A DNA stretch of 64,000 nt from Bacteroides sp. (GTDB taxonomy: Bacteria; Bacteroidota; Bacteroidia; Bacteroidales; Bacteroidaceae): the NCBI GenBank assembly GCA_021202275.1, contig JAJQDI010000009.1:62001-126000 (forward strand), written 5' to 3'. Below are positions 56,726 through 64,000 of this stretch, in pieces. Position 1 is the stretch's first letter. The number at the start of each line of letters is the position of its first letter. Both the position numbers and the translations under genes were made by a program. The notes beneath the pieces were generated by a model that worked only from the letters and a program-made list of their open reading frames with translations, was not told the origin of the DNA and searched no databases.

Positions 56726-57487
56726 ATGCAATCTCCCGACCATACCCATCCATCTACCCTCCGGAAAGTAGGGAGTCTGTGGTACATTCTGTTTTACGGA
56801 TTCTTTCTTCCGTTCTACCCCTTTGGAATATTGTACATTGCCCTACGAGCGAAAAACAGGAAATGGATGAAGGTATTTCTGGCCACATTTGCCGTATATA
56901 TCCTCTCTTTTCTCCTTGCCGGGCTTTTCGGAAACTCTTTTGCGGGCTTCGGAGCCTTGATATTTTTTATCGGATGGGGATTTTCTGTAGCTTATCTGTT
57001 TGCTACTGCCAAAGAATTTCTGCGCTATATGTATGAACCGGGATATGAACCTCCTGTAGAGGCATCGCGCCGGTCATCCGAAAAAACCCTTTCAGATGAG
57101 GTAACTGCCAGGGGATCCGGACTGATCCGTAGTCTGAACAAGTGGAAAAAGGAAATTGAATCAGAACAGCTCCAACGCGATATAGATGAACTGATCACGC
57201 TCTGTCAGGTGGTCATGCAACGCAAGGACGAAGAGAGTAAGAAGTTCTTTGAACGGTATACCGATACCCTGAACAATATGTTATCTAAGTATGACGAAAT
57301 AGAGAATACACGCATCAACTCTCCGGAGATGCTGAGGTCTATGGAACTGATCGAAAAAAGCATCACAGACATTGTAGTCGTATTCCGTAACGAGATCAAC
57401 AAGATGTATAAAAACGATCTGCTCCACCTGAATGCCGAGACAAAAGCCTTTATGCAGGATCTGCGCAACAAAGGACTTATAGAATAA
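56726..57487 (+). CDS. XpaC-like membrane protein (5-bromo-4-chloroindolyl phosphate hydrolysis family)
   Basis: A 253-residue inner-membrane protein with three N-terminal membrane segments (about 18-40, 47-69, 72-95) and a cytoplasmic helical C-terminus (LRSLNKWKKEIESEQLQRDIDELITLCQVV...). The arrangement and its position right before a telA gene fit the XpaC family (PF10112), whose name comes from a Bacillus phenotype rather than a known reaction. The 21-base gap to telA implies co-transcription and a shared membrane-linked stress role. Confidence 0.8.
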   Translation: MQSPDHTHPSTLRKVGSLWYILFYGFFLPFYPFGILYIALRAKNRKWMKVFLATFAVYILSFLLAGLFGNSFAGFGALIFFIGWGFSVAYLFATAKEFLRYMYEPGYEPPVEASRRSSEKTLSDEVTARGSGLIRSLNKWKKEIESEQLQRDIDELITLCQVVMQRKDEESKKFFERYTDTLNNMLSKYDEIENTRINSPEMLRSMELIEKSITDIVVVFRNEINKMYKNDLLHLNAETKAFMQDLRNKGLIE

Positions 57488-57508
57488 AGAAACCAAAACA
57501 TACAGACC

Positions 57509-58567
57509 ATGAATACAGAGTTAACACTGAATCCGGATCAGGAGATCACTTCGGAAGAACGCATCAAAGTAGAATCCTACAAATCATCCATTGATTTTTC
57601 CAGACCGGACCAGATCATCAATTACGGCGTGGCCACACAGAGCAAGATGTCTCATTTCGCGGAAGGTGTACTCAACAATGTGAGAGCCCGCGACATGGGA
57701 GAGGTGGGAGAATTACTTACCAACCTGAGCCTGGATATCCGTAAATTCGACAGTGCGACGAAAAAGGACAACCGCGTATTAGGTATCTTCAAATCTCTCC
57801 GGCGAAAAGTCGCTTACCTGAAAACACAGTATTCCAAGGTAGAGAAAAGCATCGGCATTATCGAGAAAGAGCTGGAAAAACACATGAAGACGCTGATGAA
57901 AGATATCTATATCTTCAATGAGCAATACGAAGAGAACTGGGACTTTTTCCGCGAACTAACTCTTTACATCCTGGCCGGAGAAGAAAAGATCAGACAGGCA
58001 CACGATGAGATCCTCCCCGCTATGAAACGGGAAGCGCAGAAAAGCGAAGACCAGCGTATGATCCAGCAATACAACGACCTGGAACAGCAGGTAAACCGCT
58101 TTGAGAAGAAAATACACGACATGAAGCTGAGCCGGATGATCTCCATACAGCTGGCACCACAGATCCGCCTGGTACAGAACAACAGTGTGACCATGGTAGA
58201 GAAGATCCAGTCTACCATCATCAATACACTGCCTCTGTGGAAAAATCAGATGGTAATCGCGTTGGGGCTGGTACATGCCCAGCAGGCTATGGAAGCCCAA
58301 AAGAAAGTAACCGACATGACCAATGAGCTGCTGAAAAGCAACAGTGAGATGCTCAAACAGTCTACCCGCCAGATCGCGATCGAAAGTGAACGTGGGATCG
58401 TAGACCTCGAAACCATCCAGAAGGCCAATGAAGACCTGATCGCTACCATGGATGATCTGGTGAAGATCCAGGCAGAAGGCAGACAGAAACGTATGGCAGC
58501 GGAAGTGGAACTGAAAGCAGCCGAAGAGCAACTCAAGCAGCGGTTGCTGGAAAGTGGTAAGTTTTGA
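57509..58567 (+). CDS. telA: Toxic anion resistance protein (TelA family)
   Basis: A 352-residue soluble, almost wholly helical protein of the TelA/KlaA family (PF05816). Segments typical of the family are ILGIFKSLRRKVAYLKTQYSKVEKSIGIIEKELEKHMKTLMKD, LYILAGEEKIRQAHDE and a C-terminal coiled coil. Members are linked to tellurite and envelope-stress tolerance; biochemistry is unknown. It is paired with the upstream XpaC-like membrane protein. The stop codon lies in a TAAGTTTTGAGTTTTAAGT repeat unit. Confidence 0.88.
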   Translation: MNTELTLNPDQEITSEERIKVESYKSSIDFSRPDQIINYGVATQSKMSHFAEGVLNNVRARDMGEVGELLTNLSLDIRKFDSATKKDNRVLGIFKSLRRKVAYLKTQYSKVEKSIGIIEKELEKHMKTLMKDIYIFNEQYEENWDFFRELTLYILAGEEKIRQAHDEILPAMKREAQKSEDQRMIQQYNDLEQQVNRFEKKIHDMKLSRMISIQLAPQIRLVQNNSVTMVEKIQSTIINTLPLWKNQMVIALGLVHAQQAMEAQKKVTDMTNELLKSNSEMLKQSTRQIAIESERGIVDLETIQKANEDLIATMDDLVKIQAEGRQKRMAAEVELKAAEEQLKQRLLESGKF

Positions 58568-58905
58568 GTTTTAAGTAAGTATTCCTGATCAATTGTATGT
58601 ATCATGCCCCGTTATGCTGTAGAGAGGCGGTTTCTAATTTATTTATAAACGTATCCATCACATGAGTTTCTATCCTTTTTTCTACAGAGAAAGGGGGGTA
58701 CCTGTAGAGACGCACGGCGTGCGTCTCAGCATACCGGATGGGAATACACATACCCTGTGAAATGTTTTTTTGTTGGACCTGCACCGCAAAGACGCAACTA
58801 TATGTCTCGTTTGTTTGCACATAATATGTTACGCATTGGGATTTACAAACAGATCCTTTCTGTAATTTCAATCGTAAATCGTAATTCGTCCAATCTTAAT
58901 TCTCT
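58555..58905. repeat. AAGTTTTAAGT unit, GTAGAGACGC palindromic element and ATCGTAAATCGTA fragment
   Basis: The array unit (58555-58580) overlaps the telA stop. It is followed at 58583 by TGATCAATTGTATGTATCATG and CTGTAGAGAGG, then CCTGTAGAGACGCACGG at 58701-58717 with an interior like the 50.4 kb copy (GCATACCGGATGGGAATACACATACC, TTGTTGGACCTGCACCGC) and a decayed right end near 58809. TCAATCGTAAATCGTAATTCGTCC follows at 58868-58905. Confidence 0.7.
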
Positions 58906-59022
58906 TTGTGTCTCTACTCTCCACACTCCTTCCGGCCCACTGCCGGAGATCTGTTCTCACCATTGATCAAATAATACACGAATACGAACAATATATATAT
59001 CCTTTATATCCTGACTTCTACT

Positions 59023-59030
59023 TACATTTG
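59023..59030 (+). promoter_or_regulatory. -7 box (TACATTTG) for the PA14-GH3 gene
   Basis: Matches TAnnTTTG, 22 bases before the ATG at 59053, implying a short leader. Confidence 0.6.
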
Positions 59031-59052
59031 CGATAACAAAACACGTTGAACC

Positions 59053-61647
59053 ATGAAAAAAACCACAGTTTACGCAGTAGGGATCATACTGCTCGTTGCA
59101 GGATGTACCCACAAACCCGCTTACCGGAACACCTCCCTCTCTGCGGAGGAAAGAGCAGAGGATTTAGTAAGCCGACTGACACTGGAAGAGAAAGTGCGCC
59201 TGATGATGGATGGCTCCGCACCTATCGAACGGTTAGGTATCAAAACCTATAACTGGTGGAACGAAGCGCTGCATGGAGTGGCACGCGCGGGGCTTGCCAC
59301 CGTATATCCGCAACCGATCGGGATGGCAGCGACATTTGATCCGGCATTGGTATATAACGTATACGAAACTGTCTCTGATGAAGCACGTGCGAAGTATGTA
59401 AACGCATCTTCGAAGGGCAGTTACCAACGTTATCAGGGACTGACAATGTGGACGCCGACAGTAAATATCTATCGCGATCCGCGCTGGGGAAGAGGGATCG
59501 AGACGTATGGGGAAGACCCGTACCTGGCTTCTGTACTGGGCGTAGAAGTGGTGAAAGGACTTCAGGGACCGGAAGGACAGAAGTACGATAAACTGCACGC
59601 CTGCGCAAAACACTTTGCCGTACACTCCGGACCGGAATGGAACCGCCATTCGTTCAACGCGGAGAATATAGCTCCACGTGACCTCTATGAAACCTATCTA
59701 CCCCCCTTCGAAGCGTTGGTGAAAGACGCGAAGGTAAAAGAGGTAATGTGTGCGTACAATCGTTTTGAAGGCGATCCATGTTGCGGCAGCGACCGTCTGT
59801 TGATACATATCCTGCGTGAGGAATGGGGATTTGACGGAATAGTGGTTTCTGACTGTGGTGCTATCGACGACTTTTACAAAGAAAACGCACACCGTACCCA
59901 TGAAGACGCCGCGTCTGCCTCTGCCGATGCTGTACGGGCTGGAACAGACCTGGAGTGCGGATCGAGTTATAAGGCTCTGATCGAAGCGGTAGAGAAAGGA
60001 CTGATCTCAGAAGAAGAGATCAATGTGTCCGTAAAACGTTTGCTGAAGGCACGTTTCGAACTGGGTGAAATGGATGACAACAACCAAGTGGACTGGAACC
60101 GCATCCCCTACTCTGTGGTTGCTTCTGCCGGACACGACAACCTGGCCCTGGAAGCCGCTCGCAAGACGATCACGCTGTTGCAGAACAAAAATCAGACTCT
60201 GCCTTTGAAACGGGGCGGACTGACGGTAGCAGTGATGGGTCCCAACGCCAATGACTCGGTAATGCAATGGGGCAACTACAACGGCATGCCTCCGCGCACG
60301 ATCACGATCCTCGAAGGGATACGCGCCGCGTTGGGTACAGACGACAAATTGATCTATGAACAAGGCACAGACCTGGTAGAAGGTATACGGATAGAGAGCG
60401 TATTCGGCGATTGTACTTCGGAAGCAGGCAAAGGATTCAGTGCCCGGTACTGGAACAATACCCAACACGAAGGTGAACCTGTGACCACAGCACAGGTGAC
60501 TCATCCGTTCCGCTTCTGCACGGCCGGAGCCACGGTCTTCGCTCCCGGTGTCAACCTCACAGACTTCTCGGCTACCTATACCAGTACATACACCCCTCAA
60601 CGTTCGGGCGAGGTGGTTTTTGAATTTTATAGTTGCGGCAATTCCCGCCTGGTGATCGATGGTGAGGAGGTAATAAAATTCTCAAACAGACACGGCAGCC
60701 ACAAATCGACTTACGCAATGAAAGTGCAGGCGGGAACATCGTACGATATTGAAATCGACTATGCATATGAAAGTGGTGAAGCTCAACTGAATTTCGACCT
60801 CGGATTTAAAGAAAATGTAAATATAGCCCGCTCTGTGGCTCGTGTGAAGGAGGCAGACGTCGTGATCTTTGCGGGAGGTATTTCTCCGAATCTGGAAGGT
60901 GAGGAAATGGGTGTCGACCTGCCGGGATTCCGCAGGGGCGATCGCACGGATATTGAACTGCCTGCCATCCAGCGCCAGATGGTTCGCGCGCTTCACGAAG
61001 CGGGTAAGAAGGTGATCTTTGTAAATTGTTCAGGCTCTCCTGTTGGTCTTGAACCGGAGACCCTGCGGTGTGAGGCCATCCTGCAAGCGTGGTACCCGGG
61101 ACAGGCAGGTGGAAAAGCGGTAGCTGAGGTATTGTTTGGTGAATATAACCCCGCGGGTCGTCTGCCGGTGACCTTCTATCGGAATACAGCACAATTGCCC
61201 GATTTCGAGGACTACGATATGACAGGACGTACCTATCGCTATATGAACGAAAAGCCCCTGTTCCCCTTCGGCTACGGATTGAGTTATTCTACATTTGTGT
61301 ACGGCACCCCGCGCCTGAGCCAGACAACTGCATCCGCAGGAGAAAAGATCACGCTTACTGTACCTGTAACCAACAGCAGTACACGCAACGGAGAAGAGGT
61401 GGTACAGGTATACCTGAAACATACCGATGATACGGAAGGTCCGCACAAGGCATTGCGCGCTTTCCAACGCGTACACATCCCTGCCGGAACAACCACTGAA
61501 GTTACACTGGAACTCACTCCGAAACAATTGGAATGGTGGGATGCACAGTCCAACACCATGCGTACATATGCCGGAGCGTTTGAAGTGATGGTAGGAAGCA
61601 GTTCGCGTACGGAAGATCTGCAGAAGCTGGATCTGATCTTACAGTAA
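59053..61647 (+). CDS. GH3 xylosidase-type lipoprotein with PA14 insertion
   Basis: An 864-residue lipoprotein (lipobox LLVAGC). The GH3 barrel shows RLTLEEKVRLMMDG, TYNWWNEALHGVAR, QPIGMAATFDPALVY, TPTVNIYRDPRWGRGIETYGEDPYLAS, CAKHFAVHSGPEWNRHSFNA and the nucleophile Asp267 in IVVSDCGAIDDF, the pattern of xylan 1,4-beta-xylosidases. After the second domain begins (VMGPNANDSVMQWGNYNGMP) a PA14 domain is inserted (about 455-590, GFSARYWNNTQHEGEP...SGEVVFEFYSCGNSRLVIDGEEV), which can bind sugar near the active site. A fibronectin-III-like tail ends the protein. It probably trims xylan-type oligosaccharides at the cell surface. Confidence 0.9.
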   Translation: MKKTTVYAVGIILLVAGCTHKPAYRNTSLSAEERAEDLVSRLTLEEKVRLMMDGSAPIERLGIKTYNWWNEALHGVARAGLATVYPQPIGMAATFDPALVYNVYETVSDEARAKYVNASSKGSYQRYQGLTMWTPTVNIYRDPRWGRGIETYGEDPYLASVLGVEVVKGLQGPEGQKYDKLHACAKHFAVHSGPEWNRHSFNAENIAPRDLYETYLPPFEALVKDAKVKEVMCAYNRFEGDPCCGSDRLLIHILREEWGFDGIVVSDCGAIDDFYKENAHRTHEDAASASADAVRAGTDLECGSSYKALIEAVEKGLISEEEINVSVKRLLKARFELGEMDDNNQVDWNRIPYSVVASAGHDNLALEAARKTITLLQNKNQTLPLKRGGLTVAVMGPNANDSVMQWGNYNGMPPRTITILEGIRAALGTDDKLIYEQGTDLVEGIRIESVFGDCTSEAGKGFSARYWNNTQHEGEPVTTAQVTHPFRFCTAGATVFAPGVNLTDFSATYTSTYTPQRSGEVVFEFYSCGNSRLVIDGEEVIKFSNRHGSHKSTYAMKVQAGTSYDIEIDYAYESGEAQLNFDLGFKENVNIARSVARVKEADVVIFAGGISPNLEGEEMGVDLPGFRRGDRTDIELPAIQRQMVRALHEAGKKVIFVNCSGSPVGLEPETLRCEAILQAWYPGQAGGKAVAEVLFGEYNPAGRLPVTFYRNTAQLPDFEDYDMTGRTYRYMNEKPLFPFGYGLSYSTFVYGTPRLSQTTASAGEKITLTVPVTNSSTRNGEEVVQVYLKHTDDTEGPHKALRAFQRVHIPAGTTTEVTLELTPKQLEWWDAQSNTMRTYAGAFEVMVGSSSRTEDLQKLDLILQ

Positions 61648-61876
61648 GTTGTAAGTTAAGATACAGGCTCCTGCGCGGTTGAAAGGGAGAGTCCGTATTG
61701 TAAGTTATAACTTAAAATGTATAAGTAGAAGTTTACCATTCATTGTATATTAAATACAACTCCTTTGCCCGGTAGAGACGCACGCCATGCGTCTCTACTG
61801 GATAACGGAGTATGATATATACCATTGATCATAACCACCGGCTTATCTTACCACTCAAAACTTATAACTTAACCCC
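61648..61876. repeat. Complete composite repeat: array, palindromic element, inverse array
   Basis: Forward units from the GH3 stop (GTAAGTTGTAAGTTAAG, TTGTAAGTTATAACTTAAAATG; to about 61720), then the MITE-like element about 61733-61838 with the central hairpin GTAGAGACGCA/TGCGTCTCTAC (61772-61798) and imperfect long ends (TTCATTGTATATTAAATACAAC against TCAATGGTATATATCATAC), then the inverse unit CTCAAAACTTATAACTTAA (61853-61872). Confidence 0.75.
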
Positions 61877-62461
61877 TCAGGGCATCCACTCCAGGCTATG
61901 TATCAACGGATTTTTCTCACGCCACGAAAGAAGTTCGTCATAGCTCCGTACACCGCCTTCAAAAACCGCGTGATAGACTTCAATGCCCGGGATCTTATCT
62001 CCCTCCACAGGCATACCGCGTTTGATCTAAAGAATGGTTCTGCGCAGTTCGGGGGTGAGTTTACGACGTATGGCTTCTGTGACACGCTCTACTACTCCAT
62101 CGTACCTGGATCCTTTACGGATATGGATCATATCAAACTTCCATACCTCCGCGTCCTTGTCCTGATACAGAGCATGCCATTCGAGACACTCCTCTTCGGT
62201 ATCCATGAGGTTTTTATAATAAACTTCTTTCCATCCGGATCCGCAGACCAGGGATCTGATCACGGAAAAACTCTCTGCTACGGAAACCTCATCTGTATAG
62301 ATATGCAGATCGATATCTCTGTGCATCAGTAGACCGGTTCGCAGGGAACCTACTATATGTACTTCGCCGCCGATACCTTCCCACAGGGAAATGACACGGG
62401 TATCACTGAGTATGTGGTGTGCGGTCTGCTCACGCAACCGGGAAAGTTGAAGAATATCCAT
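61877..62461 (-). pseudogene. Nucleotidyltransferase-like protein, interrupted by in-frame TAG
   Basis: A 194-codon frame starting MDILQLSRL with one TAG at codon 145 (62027-62029). It has a polymerase-beta-like nucleotidyltransferase core: VHIVGSLRTGLLMHRDIDLHIYTDE (Gly-Ser then DxD) and an EVWKFDMIHI strand carrying a third Asp. After the TAG the frame stays open for 49 codons and reads like protein (PGIEVYHAVFEGGVRSYDELLSWREKNP...LEWMP) before a TGA. From memory, homologs in the phylum continue through this region. Reading stops at 62027 under the standard code and loses the C-terminal quarter. It could be a pseudogene, a suppressed amber codon, or a sequencing error. Confidence 0.7.
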
Positions 62462-62678
62462 CTGAATGTTGTTTGAATGTATGTTATTTGAGTTTGTACG
62501 ATCTGAGACTGCGAAAGTACAAAACCGCCGCAACATACAGCCACCTATAGCTACAAATAGCTATAGATAGCGCACGAAGAAAGAGCCCGTCGGATCAAAG
62601 AAGATCTTTCCTACATTCAGATGTAGTCCTGGCCTTTTCTACCCTGAAAGACAGGAAACCCCTATCCGGGAGCAAACG
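62462..62678. other. Intergenic region with CTATAGCTA hairpin
   Basis: CTATAGCTA (62545-62553) and its complement (62558-62566) flank CAAA. It lies 84 bases upstream of the nucleotidyltransferase-like start and could be an operator. Nothing else is notable. Confidence 0.35.
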
Positions 62679-62718
62679 AGATCACCCTCGTTACACGATC
62701 GTGTAACGAGGGTGATCT
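62679..62718 (-). terminator. 40-base perfect palindrome after GAPDH
   Basis: AGATCACCCTCGTTACAC, GATC, then the exact complement: a 40-base uninterrupted palindrome, 37 bases past the GAPDH stop. A T run follows only on the plus strand (TTTCATTT), so for GAPDH it is a terminator without a clear U tract. Confidence 0.65.
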
Positions 62719-62754
62719 TTCATTTACAGACTTCTGAGCCAGTCCACTTGTTTC

Positions 62755-63759
<1,005 letters not shown>

Positions 63760-63824
63760 ACCTAATAATTTGAAATGAATGTATTTATCAGGAGAGGAGA
63801 ACGGTTCCTCTCTCTTTCCTGATG

Positions 63825-63856
63825 CAAAGTTACTGTATTATCTGTTTGGCAGCAAT
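63825..63856 (-). promoter_or_regulatory. Promoter of GAPDH
   Basis: On the minus strand TAACTTTG (complement of 63825-63832) lies 20 bases after an ATTG (complement of 63853-63856), and 66 bases before the ATG. Confidence 0.65.
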
Positions 63857-63897
63857 GACATATTATATACAAATACTGCCATATCCAAAAAAATGAT

Positions 63898-63905
63898 TAT
63901 CTTTG
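63898..63905 (+). promoter_or_regulatory. -7 box (TATCTTTG) facing out of the window
   Basis: A perfect TAnnTTTG match on the plus strand, divergent from GAPDH. The gene it serves must start beyond 64000; no start is evident in the remaining 95 bases. Confidence 0.45.
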
Positions 63906-64000
63906 TCAGTGAGACTGTCTGGTCCTGTCCCGCGTTCTTCCGGCTGATTCAAAGAGCACACAACAGACCATAGCGGCTCAGGCATACATCGTTTGTATGA

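Overview
The window looks like a chromosomal segment of a Bacteroidales bacterium (Parabacteroides, Tannerellaceae or Dysgonomonadaceae type; the genus cannot be fixed from the sequence). The reasons are Bacteroidetes-style promoters (TAnnTTTG at -7) upstream of many genes, few Shine-Dalgarno sites, a TonB receptor with a carboxypeptidase-regulatory extension, FimA/Mfa-type fimbrial genes, transmembrane TPR/HTH regulators of the DUF6377 type, and many secreted glycoside hydrolases and lipoproteins.

Layout. 0.4-3.4 kb is a small accessory patch: amidase, NUMOD/HNH endonuclease, SH3-like DUF2693-type protein and hypotheticals. 3.9-5.8 kb is a membrane sulfatase/LTA-synthase-like phosphotransferase. 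6.8-10.4 kb holds two divergent clan CD (C13/caspase-like) cysteine peptidase lipoproteins, one broken by a stop just before its catalytic Cys. 10.6-13.4 kb holds two tandem proteins joining a SusC-like N-terminal domain to a kelch propeller. 13.6-18.8 kb is a TonB receptor plus a choice-of-anchor-J lipoprotein. 19.4-22.9 kb has a WG-repeat protein, ettA and tRNA-Lys. 23.8-28.6 kb is a 3-keto-glycoside type operon: two Gfo/Idh/MocA dehydrogenases, a DUF1080 protein and a sugar isomerase/epimerase. 29.6-36.4 kb carries two DUF6377 regulators (the first frameshifted) around an OmpA lipoprotein and a voltage-gated ion channel. 36.6-45.6 kb is a saccharolytic block: GH3, GH3, GH43 and an S9 peptidase. 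45.9-49.8 kb has an SDR and a P-type Ca2+ ATPase. 50.8-55.1 kb is a fimbrial operon (major subunit, FimB/Mfa2 anchor, large tip-like protein). 55.7-58.6 kb has a flavin-reductase-like lipoprotein and an XpaC-TelA pair. 59-63.8 kb has a PA14-containing GH3, a nucleotidyltransferase-like gene and GAPDH.

How the genes work together. The GH3/GH43 enzymes, the oxidative 3-keto-glycoside operon and the TonB system fit a plant- or host-glycan-degrading lifestyle. The DUF6377 proteins are plausible transmembrane regulators of the adjacent hydrolases.

Unusual points. Three genes carry a single in-frame stop in an otherwise intact frame (GAPDH TAG, nucleotidyltransferase TAG, C13-like peptidase TAA), and one DUF6377 gene has a one-base frameshift in an A6 run. 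TAG is almost never used as a terminator here (1 of about 38 genes). The intergenic DNA is rich in structured repeats. One tandem family at two distant loci contains promoter-like boxes and two hairpins whose stems covary between copies. Other families are AAGTTTTAAGT-type arrays joined to a GTAGAGACGC palindromic MITE-like element, and a CCCGGGG multi-hairpin element that brackets the broken DUF6377 gene.
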